Shown in pieces: positions 22,817 through 32,220 of a stretch of 47,753 nucleotides of DNA (positions within the stretch are counted from its first letter, which is position 1; the number at the start of each line of letters is the position of its first letter). This DNA comes from Chlamydomonas sphaeroides. Its lineage: Eukaryota; Chlorophyta; Chlorophyceae; Chlamydomonadales; Chlamydomonadaceae. The stretch covers positions 1 to 47,753 of the forward strand of contig BDDC01000696.1 in assembly GCA_001662425.1 (NCBI GenBank). Reading direction: 5' to 3'. A program made the translations under genes and the position numbers. Below the pieces are notes generated by a model. The model made no database searches. It was not told where the DNA came from and saw nothing but the letters and a program-made list of their open reading frames with translations.

Positions 22817-23083
22817 CTACTTGGCGGAGGCCAGCAGTTTAGACATCAGTGCTACGCTGCTCTCGCTGGCCGCCTTGGTGTTCTGGTAGTGCTGCAGGTT
22901 CTTGGCGACCACGACCTTCTGCTTAAGCTGCGCCTTCCGCTCCTTGCGGATTGCCTTCACCTTCTTCTTCAGCTGCTCCGTGCGGCGCTTCTCCTTGTTC
23001 TTTAACTTCTGGGCGGCCTTGTCCGGCTGCGCAGTCTGCTCGATGAGGGTCGCAAGCTGCTTCTTCACGAGCTTGCTGGACAT
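22817..23083 (-). CDS. Small lysine-rich coiled-coil protein, unrecognised (88 aa)
   Basis: A single intronless frame of 88 codons from ATG. It is made almost entirely of charged helix: the N-terminal MSSKLVKKQLATLIEQT, a central run of Lys/Arg/Glu/Gln with heptad-like spacing (residues ~25-60), then KNLQHYQNTKAA and a Ser/Leu/Ala tail. Codon choice is close to that of the confirmed genes, and its less repetitive base composition supports real coding. The composition suggests a nucleolar or ribosome-associated protein, but I cannot assign a family. Its stop lies 116 bp upstream of the NAP14-like start on the same strand, and it is divergent from ARP2 with 268 bp between start codons. Confidence 0.72.
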   Translation of the reverse strand: MSSKLVKKQLATLIEQTAQPDKAAQKLKNKEKRRTEQLKKKVKAIRKERKAQLKQKVVVAKNLQHYQNTKAASESSVALMSKLLASAK

Positions 23084-23351
23084 CCTGTTGCTTGCGCAGG
23101 CATGCGGTAGTGTGCTCGTAGTAGCAAGAGTATGGGTTTTGTCGTCAACGAACCAGGGGGCTTTGGCCTTTGGGGCTTTGGGTACGCCAATGCAGTTCGC
23201 GAAGCCAGTCGCAGTTACCCACTGACCCGCTTGTGCCCCCGCTCATAACAACAATCACAAGGACGCAACGCATAAACGCCCACTCGGGCACCCCGGAACA
23301 CCCGCACCTTGCCGGAGATGACAAGAAGAACCAACACGTCGCGCAGCTAGC
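23084..23351. promoter_or_regulatory. Short divergent promoter region between the 88-aa protein gene and ARP2
   Basis: 268 bp between opposite start codons, with lower GC than the flanking exons. It presumably carries both promoters. No specific element was identified. Confidence 0.5.
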
Positions 23352-26300
23352 ATGGGCGACTTTCCTCGGAGCCGCGTCGTCGTGTGTGATAACGGAACCG
23401 GCGTAAGACGCCATACATGGTCCGGTCCCGAGCGTGTCGCTTTCCCGCCAAACGTGCCCCGCTCACCCCGCCCCTCGCAGCTCGTCAAAGCGGGCTTTGC
23501 CGGCGACACCTTCCCGCGGGCCGTGTTTCCCTGCCTCGTCGGCCGCCCCACCTTCAAGCTCAATGACCCCTTTTCAGCACAGCAGCAGCTCAAGGTGCGC
23601 CGCGTGCTGTGCACGGCGCGCCGCCCGGCTCTCCCGGCATGCGCCAACCCAGCAGGCAGCCGCTGCCACGCGGGGGGCGCCCGATATCCCTACCCTGCCC
23701 ACCTAGCTTAACAGATTGTGCTGCATCAAGCATGGCAGGGGGCTCAGCCCCCGCTAAAGCACCAGCTTGCCAACCGCCACTATAGCTGCCCTGATTGGGC
23801 CCGCCAACGGTACCGGCGGTACAAACCCTAGCGTCCGCTGCCTTCCGCCTGGGGTGCCATGCTCCATGCTGCCGTCATGATCCGCGCCACGACCCTGCCC
23901 ACCGCCAGGAGATCTATGTCGGATCGGAGGCCTCCTCCTACAAGTCGCAGCTGGAGCTGTCGTACCCCATGCGCAACGGCATCGTGCAGAGCTGGGACGA
24001 GATGGGTGAGGCGGCGCCAGGGCCGGGAGCGAGACGGCTGTTGCTAAGCCACGGCTTGGGACACAACGCCAGGGGCAGACGCTGCCTTGCGCCAGAGTGG
24101 GCGGCGCACGCCGGTGCCCGCCTGGCGGGGGGCACTCAATGCTGCGCCGCCGGCGCTGCTGCCCGACCCCTTCTCCTGCCGCAGACCTCATCTGGGACCA
24201 CGCCTTCGGGCCGCAGCAGTTGGCGGTTGACCCGTCCGAGTGCCGCATCCTGCTGACCGACCCCGCCATGAACCCAACCGCCAACCGCCAGCGCATGCTG
24301 GAGGTCATGTTTGAGAAGGTGCGTGGACGCCGGGGAGCCGTGAGCCACGACCGGCGTCCAACTGCCCGCCCAAACAACCGACCTGCAACGGAATGATGTG
24401 TCCCTGCTCCGCCGCCGCCGCCGCCGGAAGCCCGTGCCGCCGCTGGCCGGCCCGCCCCTCCCCTGCGCCTCCCCCGCCAGGCGCCTCTCGCATTCCGCAC
24501 GTACGGCTGTACCTGCCCTCCCCGCCCTCTCTCTCCGTCGTCGCAGTACGGCTTTGCGGGGGCCAACATGCAGATCCAGGCCGTGCTCACGCTGTACGCC
24601 CAGGTGGGAACCAGGGACTCTTGGGGGCATGGGTTGCAGCATGCCTACCGTGCACACCGCGTACGACCACATGGGCCCCTGGCGCCGGGGCGAGGGGGAG
24701 CAGATGCGGTACGGCCAGGCGGACCCCGGGGCCGCAGCTGCCAGCAGCGCTCTTCTGTAGCCGGGTGGGGGGCCCGGGGCTCGGGCTGGGAAGCGTGGGC
24801 TGGCGATGGCGCTGTCCGAGAGGGGGGCCCAGGCCTAGGCACGGTGCGGTGCGGCGGGGCGGAGCCCCTGGGGGCTGGGTGACCGAGTGGGGTGCAGCAC
24901 GGCCGGGTGTGCATGTCCCGGCCGCCCGTCCGTGGCGTTGTCCTACGGCGGTCGATCGCCCCTCCCCCACGCAGGGCCTGCTGACGGGCCTGGCGGTGGA
25001 CAGTCACGGTGGCACCAGAGCACGCACGTGCCTCGCCGTGCCTGCTCTTAAAACCCCGCCTGCCCCTGCCCTCTCCCCGCCCGCCTCCAGGGCCTGCTGA
25101 CGGGCCTGGTGGTGGACAGCGGCGACGGCGTGAGCCACGCGGTGGCGGTGGTGGACGGATACGCCTTCCCGCACCAGGTGGGGCAGCAGGGCGGGGGAGA
25201 GGGGCGGGGCAGGGACAGCAGGGGCGGGGGAGGGGCGGGGCAGGGGCGGGGAGAGTGGGGCCCAGCGGTGGCAGTGGGGCGGATGGGCCGCGGGGTGTTT
25301 TGGCACAAACACCAACCGTTTACGAACAATGCATTACGCGGTGGATAGATCTGGAGGATGCGGGGCAGGGCGTTTGTACGCCTTCCCCACAACCGGTGTG
25401 GCCGGGGGACAGCGGCTTGGGACGGAGCGTAGGGGCAAAGGGGTTGGGGCAGGGGGGGCCAGACGCCTGCCCGCACAGCCGCCCCCGACCCGCACAGCCG
25501 CCCCCGACCCGCACAGCCGCCCCCGACCCGCACAGCCGCCATTCGTCGCCACCAAGCAGCCGCCCTGCCCTGCCCTGCCCTGCCCTGCCGCCCCGGGCCC
25601 TGTCCCTCCCCTCCCCTCCTCACCTTCTCCACAGACCAAGCGGCTCAATGTGGCTGGGCGCCACGTGACGGCGCACCTGCTGGAGCTGCTGCAGCGGCGC
25701 GGCTACAGGTGCGGGGACGGAGGGGAGTGCCGTGGGAGTAACGAACTAGTTGCGAACCTCCAACCGGGGACGGAGGGGAGGGGATGGGAAGGGAGAGGCC
25801 AGGGGACCGAGTGGGCGAGGGCGGGGCAGGCGGTGCGGGGTGCGTGGGCTGGACCCCCGGCGCCTGCAGCCCCCGCCCATGACCCGTCCCGCCTCCACCC
25901 GCAGCCCCAACCGCGCCGCCGACCTAAACCTGGCCCATGCACACAGGGACCGTGCCAAACCCGCCATCACCCCTCCCCTCCCCCAATCCGCCCCCGCCCC
26001 CGCCCCCGCCGCCCGCCCGCAGCCTCAACCGCACCGCCGACCTGGACCTGGTGCGCGACATCAAGGAGGCCCACGCCTACGTGGCCTTCGACTACGCCGC
26101 CGAGCTGCGGCTGGCCCGCGAGACCACGCACGTGATGCGCAGCTACGCGCTGCCGGACGGCCGTGTGCTGCGGCTGGGCCCGGAGCGCTTCATGGCGCCC
26201 GAGGTGCTGTTCAACCCGCGGCTGCTGGACATCGAGGCGCCTGGCATCGCGGAGATGACGTTCAACGTGAGCGTGCACTGCAAGTGGTGCACTGGACACT

Positions 26301-28173
26301 GGGTGTGGCAGGACGGCGTGAGGCTACATAAAGGCACAAGGGGTGTGCGTGGACGTGAGCGGCGTCCGGTGTATGCATGTGGCGACAGAGCGTCTGAAGT
26401 CCATCCGTCGCCGCACTCGTCCGCCATCGGCCCTCGTGGGTCGGCACCGCCCGCGGCCCGGCCTCGCCCTGTCCTGCCGTCCGTGCCCCACTCGCTGCCG
26501 CCCCGCTCCCTCTCTCTCCCCTGCCTCCCCACCCCAGGCCATACAGGACGCGCCCATCGACAACCGGCGGGGGCTGTACGAGCACATCGTCATCAGCGGG
26601 GGCTCCACCATGTACCCGGGTGGGTGGGGTGGGGTGCAGGGCCAGAGCGCGAGAAGGTGACCAGCCGTCGAGGGACCATGCGGGCTGCCCATGCGGCGCG
26701 CTGCCTTATGATGCCCAACCGACTACGGCGGCCCCAGTCCCGATATCGCGCATCCCGACACGCCGCCGCCTCTGCCTCCTCCTTCCAGCCGCCCCACGCC
26801 TCCACCCCATCCACATCAGCGCGGGCCGCCCTCCTCGCCCTGCCCTGCCAATGTTAGCTTTTTTTCTGTAGAACCAGCGTGGAACGTTAGCCTTCAATCG
26901 CTCTCCGCCCTGCCTCTCCTCCCCACCGCCGGGTCCGTTTTGAACACATACACACACACCCAGCGAGCGTGTTACTTTATTACTTTTCTTCAGAATGAAT
27001 ACACACGTGTCGAGTATAGTTGACTATTATGAACACACACCCAGCCTGCACGCCCCAAGCATGTGCAGTCGTCGGTCGTGTTTACTATATGTTACCCATT
27101 CCTGAACACACGCATGGACCGCATGGACCTCCCTCCCCAGTCCCCCACCTCTACTTGCCGCCGCTGGCCTCTTACATGCTCGCGGGGGTATCTGCCCGCC
27201 CCCAACCCACCCTCTCCTCCCCAAGGCATGTCCACCCGCATGGACAAGGAGATTCGCAGCCTCTACCTGGACCGTGTGCTCAAGGTGGGGCGAGTGGGGC
27301 AGTGCAGGGCGGGGTTAGGGTATCTTTTGGACACGCCCTGTGAGATGTGGCTGGCCAAGCTGGGGGTGGTTGGGGCGGTGTACCTTTGCTGGAAGGCAAT
27401 CCCCCCTGCAAGTCTGCGCCCCCGGCCCCCAGCGCCCCGGCCCCTGCGCGGCTCCGCGCCCTCCGCCCCTGGCCCCCAGGGCGACGCGGCCGGCCTGCGC
27501 AAGCTCAAGCTGCACATCGCCGACCCGCCCAACCGCAAGCACATGGTGTTCCTGGGCGGGGCGGTGCTGGCGGACATCATGAAGGTGGGGCCGGACGGGG
27601 GCCGGGGAAGGGGTGAGGGGTCAAAGGAGGGGTAGTTGGGGTGGATTGGCGGGGCGGACTTGGTGGTGGCGGGGCGATGCTGTTGGGCCGACACCGCGAC
27701 GGTCTGGGGGCATGGAGGGTCTCGCGCCGCCGTGGCGGGTGGACGTGGGACCGAGGCCGTGGGCGGAGTAGCATGCTGCGGCAGGCGAGCGTGGCGGACG
27801 CACCGCTGCAGGCGCCGAGGCGGGTGTTGTGGGCTCGCATGCCACGGGGCCGCCTTGCACAACATCCGCCCCCGTCCCGCTGCAAGCGGCCCCCTGCCCA
27901 TCCCAGACTAGCAGAGTGAGGGCTCACTGTCGCCCTGCTGCAGAGCACACACGTGCTCGCCACGTGCTCGCCACGTGCTCGCCACCACCACCACCACCAC
28001 CACCACCACCATGGCTCGCGCCCCTCCAGCAGCCGCGCCGCGTGATCCCCGCCCCCATCCCCCATCGTCTCACCCCCGGCCCACCCTGCCAGGACCACGC
28101 CGACTTCTGGGTGACGCGGGCGCAGTACCAGGAGGACCCCGCGGGGGCGCTGCGCAAGTGCGGCATCGCGTGA
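23352..28173 (+). CDS. ARP2: Actin-related protein 2 (ARP2), complete, 394 aa, 12 exons
   Basis: Exons: 23352-23402, 23481-23594, 23909-24005, 24185-24318, 24547-24603, 25091-25177, 25635-25708, 26023-26266, 26538-26619, 27226-27284, 27480-27584, 28093-28173. Phases match at all eleven junctions. The 394 residues equal, as I recall, the human protein's length. The protein starts MGDFPRSRVVVCDNGTG and runs on to LVKAGFAGDTFPRAVFPCLV, the actin phosphate-1 loop. It continues with WDHAFG, ILLTDPAMNPT, VVDSGDGVSH (phosphate 2), DIKEAHAYVAFDY, ISGGSTMYPG (adenosine motif) and NRKHMVFLGGAVLAD, ending CGIA. ARP2 pairs with ARP3 as the template of a branched actin filament in the seven-subunit Arp2/3 complex. 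Introns before exons 6 and 8 each hold a decoy copy of the start of the next exon. Confidence 0.97.
24975..25010 (+). repeat. Duplicated start of ARP2 exon 6 with its acceptor, inside the upstream intron
   Basis: Thirty-plus bases after a cgcag acceptor nearly match the first 30 bases of ARP2 exon 6 at 25091 (GLLTGLxVDS), with one mismatch before they diverge. The offset is 116 bp, not a multiple of three, so using this site would shift the frame. Confidence 0.85.
25482..25545. repeat. Intronic tandem repeat, 18-bp unit, in ARP2
   Basis: Three to four copies of an 18-bp unit of the type cgacccgcacagccgccc lie in the intron before ARP2 exon 7, followed by a ctgcc pentamer run at 25562-25590. 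Confidence 0.9.
25905..25938 (+). repeat. Duplicated start of ARP2 exon 8 with its acceptor, inside the upstream intron
   Basis: A ccgcag acceptor followed by codons for SPNRAADLNL copies the true exon start at 26023 (SLNRTADLDL) with several substitutions, 118 bp upstream. The copy ends after about 30 bp. Confidence 0.85.
27944..28010. repeat. Intronic repeats (cacgtgctcgc x3, then (cac)n) before ARP2 exon 12
   Basis: Three copies of an 11-bp unit containing the palindrome cacgtg are followed by about nine CAC/CCA triplets. They lie in the last ARP2 intron. Confidence 0.9.
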
Positions 28174-29514
28174 GCGGCGGCTGGGGTGGTCGGTGGGTGG
28201 GGAACCGGGGTGCTCTAGGGCCCATGATTTCGGGCCTGTGGCTGCGCGAGAGGGCGACGGGATCGGCGGCGGGGCGATGATGGCCGCTGTGTGCAGGCTG
28301 TATCAGGGAACGCGGGGCTCTGGCTGGGTCGCCGGCAAGCAGATCGCTTGTAGGCTGGACGGCTGCTGTGGCGCGAGTAACGGGAGGGCGATTGCGGCAT
28401 CGCATGAGCGGCGCAGCCATGCGTACGCAGGCTCCCTGCCCGACCCGACCGCATGGTGCGGGTGGGAAGGATGGGGGTGAGAAATATCCTCTGATGCGAC
28501 GGCGGGGACCGATGTGCGTGGGTATGTGCGCGGTACGCGTGCGTCCTGGTTGCGACGCCATGGCAGACCCCGTCGGACGTGTCGTGTCCCGGCCCACGTG
28601 CCGTAGCGTCCTGGCCTCGGCCAATGCGGCGCTCTGCTCTCCACACGGCCACACGCGGCACTGCTGCCCACATGACCCCGTGACTGTGAGAGTCCCAAGT
28701 AACGTACGGTACGGCACGGTACGGTACGTAGCAGCTGCGAGGTAGGCTTGCCGTGGGCCCCGGGCAGGGTTAGCCCCTGCCCGGGCCTGGTACGTACAGG
28801 TAGCCGCTAGGATCCCCGGCAGTGGATACAGTCGTCGCGAGGCTGGATTCCGGGGCCCGGGCTGCCAGTAACGGCGGTTGTCTCAGGTACCTTTCACTGA
28901 CTTCCACGCTGGTTCTACAGTAAAATGCCCGGCACGGTGACCCCTGCCTCCTGTTGGGAGCACTCATAGCGGGCTCATTCAATTGGGCTGTTGTGTCCGC
29001 ATCGCAAGGATCTGCCGCGCCCCCTGCCCGACACCCCGGGCCGCCAGCCCCGCCTGTGTGCGCAACGGGGAGTCCCTCGGTGCCCTTGGGTAGCTCGCGC
29101 CCTAGTTGCGCGGCCACCTTCTCGAGGCCAGCCCACAGGTGCTGCTGGCCAGCACCGCAGGCAGCCCGATGGACTTGGGAGCCCCGTCAGCAGTGAGGCG
29201 CCGTGCGCCTGCAGGCCGTCCAGCGAGGGTGGTGTTACACGCCACCAGCCCCCTCGCCACCAGCACCCTCGCCACCGAGGCCTAGGCCACCCCACGTCTA
29301 AGCTCCCCCTCTGCCGCGGGCACCGCCCCACGAGGGCTCACGCGGCGGACCCACCCACCGATCACCGTCCACTGGGGCCCAGGCACGCCTCTCCAGCGGC
29401 CACCAGCCGCCCGCGAGCAATTGAGGCCCCCTTTCCGATGACAGACCAACGCCCACAGGTACTCGGACCCACGCCGAAGGTACGGCGCCCCGTCCTCGCT
29501 TCCATCCCCCATTA
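28174..29514. other. 1.3-kb convergent intergenic region with a strong hairpin; no gene recognised
   Basis: Lies between the 3' ends of ARP2 (+) and oxidoreductase copy A (-). Open frames here have no recognisable motif. It contains a GTAC-rich stretch (28700-28735) and a perfect 11-bp-stem hairpin (28759-28785). About 40 bp next to copy A (29470-29514) also resembles the 3' flank of copy B. Confidence 0.5.
28759..28785. repeat. Inverted repeat with 11-bp stem and 5-base loop
   Basis: The arms cccgggcaggg (28759-28769) and ccctgcccggg (28775-28785) are perfect reverse complements around ttagc; the stem extends further with a one-base bulge to ggcc/ggcc. It lies between convergent genes, so a 3'-end or structural role is possible but unproven. 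Confidence 0.8.
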
Positions 29515-31792
29515 TCAGCCGCGGCACCGCTCCGGGCTGAGTCCGGCCACGTCGCACGACGTGGCCGCCCCCTCTGCGATCATCTCTGCCAGCAGCAGCC
29601 CCGTGGCGGGGCCGTTGAGGATGCCCCAGCACGAGTGGCCGGTGCCCAGGAAGGCGCCGCCCAGACCAGGCACGGGGCCCAGCAGCGGGAGGCCGTCGGG
29701 GGTGAGGGGCAGGTAGCAGGCCTGCGACGACTCCAGGGGAGCCTGCGGTCGAGGGAAGGTGGGGGCAGAGGGCACATGGGCAGAGCCCCCCAAGCGCAAG
29801 CACGCGGTCAAAGGCATGTGGGCACCATGACAGGACCCAGGGCCCGCTGCCGCGCACACGGCCGCCCGTTCCAGCATCAATCCCTTCCTGCATGTAGCCC
29901 GTGAGGTAGGCACGGTTGCGATTCGGCAGCGGCCGTCCCCCAGTCACCTCACGCAGGCAGCTGGCCAGGCTCCCCGCCACCCGCCGGATGTTGTCCGCCA
30001 GAGCCGCATCCACAGTCACCTGGCCGTGGGATTCGGCGAAGGTAAACATGCCGCGTCATGGGGCAGGACAGATCACCGTGACAACGCGCTTGCAGGCAGG
30101 GCCCTTGGCTTGCCTCCGCCCCTGCCAGCACAACCCCTTCAACTTGCCTGCGACGGCTCCGGCGGCACGGGCAGCGCCTGCGGCTCGCCGCACACATACA
30201 CAGTGCCGTCGGGGCGGGGGTACACCTCGGGCTCCACGCTGCGGCCTGGAGGGGCGGGGGAAGATGACGTGGGCGCAGGCGACCATGACGCATCCACGGA
30301 CTGCTGCCAGGACCCTATGCCCCCAGCACGCCCACCTGACGCGTACTTGAAGCCTGTGAAGAGCATGTGGCCGCTCACGGGCCGCTCGGGGCGGAGGACG
30401 ACGCTGTGGTACTTCTGCCCGGTGATCTGGGGCATGGAGAAGGAGCGGCGGCCCTGGGCGCCGCCCCCGGCCGTCGCCTCCGCCAGCCACTCCCTGGCCG
30501 CGTCGGACCAGGGCCCCATTGCGACCACCGCCACGTCAGCCGGCAGCACCGCCCCATCCACCACCACGCCTGCGGCAGAGAGACGACAGCGGGGTCGCGT
30601 TTGAGATGAAGCACGCGCCTGACAATGGCCCACTGCAAGAGGCCGTCCCTCCCTCGTTCAGCCCTCCCTCCAGCTCTCCCCCTCACGCACCCGTGACCGC
30701 CCGGCCTCCTCCTGCTCCTGCTGGCGCCTCCGCCCTCAGCCCCTGCACGCAGCCCCGCACCAGCCGCGCGCCCCGGGCCACCGCCTCGTCCAGCAGCGCC
30801 TGTGTCAGCAGCCGGGGGTGCACCTGCGCCGTGCTGCTGGGGCCGCCCAGGGACTGAGCGGGCGGGGGCGGGGCGGGGCCGGGCGAAGGAGGAAGGGGGG
30901 CAACGGGCTGGGAGGAGGTCAAGCCACCCGCAGGCAGATGTGTCTCACGTGCATTGTCCCACCACACCCATTTTTCCTGCCTCCCGCGTCCCGCTCCCAG
31001 CCCCCAACGCTCGTGCCTTCACAGTCCCCACCTCCTGCCCTTCCCCTGCCTCTTCCGCCCCTCTGCCTCCGCCTCCCCCACGCTCACGCTGCTGCCCAGC
31101 ACGTGGCCGTCCACCCAGTCGGGCAGCTGCCCGGAGCCCTGCGGCCGGCGGCCCGAGCTTCCAGGGGGCGGCTGCTCCACACCCACCACCTACAGGAAGG
31201 GGCGCGAGGCGGGGTCGAGAGCAGCAACATCGAGAAGCCGCTGGTATCAATGTGTCGCCTGATGCTTGTACCGATGTGGCCCCTTCGGCCCGGCCCTCCC
31301 ATCCCCCCGGTCCCGCTCCTCGCCTGCAGCGTGTGCACGGTGCGGTACCCCAGCCGCTCCGCCCCCAGCTCCTCCGCCAGCTGCCGGTGCAGGCCGTACG
31401 ACAGCCTCGCCAGCGGACCCACGGCCGACGAGTCGTTCCAGTCCAGGGCCAGAAAACCGCCCGCGTTACCTGGGTGACGTGGGCATGGAAACGGGAAGGG
31501 CGGGAGTCGGCGAGCGCTGAAGCCATCGACCCGTGCACCACGGGCGTCTAGTTGCATTCCGGCCCCCTCACCCGACGCCGCGCACGCCGGCTGCTCCCGC
31601 TCCACCACCGTGACGCGATCGGCCAGCCCCTTGCTGGCAAGGTAGTAGGCGGTGGCGCAGCCGATGATGCCGCCCCCGCAGATGACGATGGACCTGAGGG
31701 TTCGTGTCACGTCGATGAAGCACTCTACCGATCATGCTCGTTGCATTAAAAGTGCCTTACGTTGGCTTGGAGCCGCCTCCCGTTGTAGCCAT
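29515..31792 (-). CDS. TDA3-like FAD-dependent oxidoreductase (DAO fold), copy A, complete, 398 aa, 9 exons
   Basis: Exons (minus): 31792-31761, 31693-31572, 31469-31324, 31189-31088, 30853-30691, 30569-30336, 30245-30148, 30019-29948, 29742-29515. Phases agree throughout. The protein starts MATTGGGSKPTSIVICGGGI and has the FAD dinucleotide-binding GGGIIG (Gly17-Gly22), a Glu ending the second strand (VTVVERE), then GGNAGGFLALDW, LPDWVDGH, STAQVHPRLLTQ, MGPWSDAAREW, and the C-terminal CYLPLTPDGLPLLGPVPG...GTGHSCWGILNGP that closes the FAD site. This is the D-amino-acid-oxidase superfamily, closest in my memory to yeast Tda3 and Arabidopsis At5g48440; the substrate is unknown. No organelle presequence is evident. 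Introns 3 and 7 use GC donors fixed by phase. It lies 428 bp, divergently, from the DUF6817 gene. Copy B lies inverted 4.6 kb away. Confidence 0.9.
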
Positions 31793-32220
31793 CGCGCGGG
31801 CCTGCATGCGTCGCAAGCGATGTCGGTGCGCTTGCAGAACCAAGAAGCTCTTGGTGGTTCACTATTGCCTACCAGGCAAGAACCTCGTCTTCGCAAGCAA
31901 GGTCGGCAAGTTGACACTCGTATCGCTTGCCGCGACTGGACTGTCGGCAACTGCTGCGGTTGCGCCAGAGAAACCATCCCGTTCACGAGCACGTAGCTAT
32001 GTGTTCGACAGCTGCGTAAAAGAGCCTGCTTGCTTTCGTGGAATCATGGAGCGACCCACTGGTCGTGCTTCCGGTGCAGTGAACATGGCGCTATTTACAT
32101 TTGCGAGGAGCACATCCATTGCAGCCACTTTGCAATAGGCATATAGCTGACCTTGACGGTGCTGAAGTGCTATCCATGCCAGAGCCTGCATCGCGGCACC
32201 CTCTTGCTTAGCGCGCTGCC
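31793..32220. promoter_or_regulatory. Divergent promoter region between oxidoreductase copy A and the DUF6817 gene
   Basis: 428 bp between start codons, clearly lower in GC than the surroundings. A minus-strand frame covers part of it but leads out of frame into the oxidoreductase, so it is taken as 5' UTR/promoter. No defined element was recognised. Confidence 0.5.

Noticed and set aside
31084..31710. Open frame at 31710 read as starting with GTG just before the FAD-binding motif
   Set aside because: A nuclear gene should start with ATG. A 32-nt exon at 31792-31761 with an ATG and a strong gtaagg donor joins in phase at 31693.
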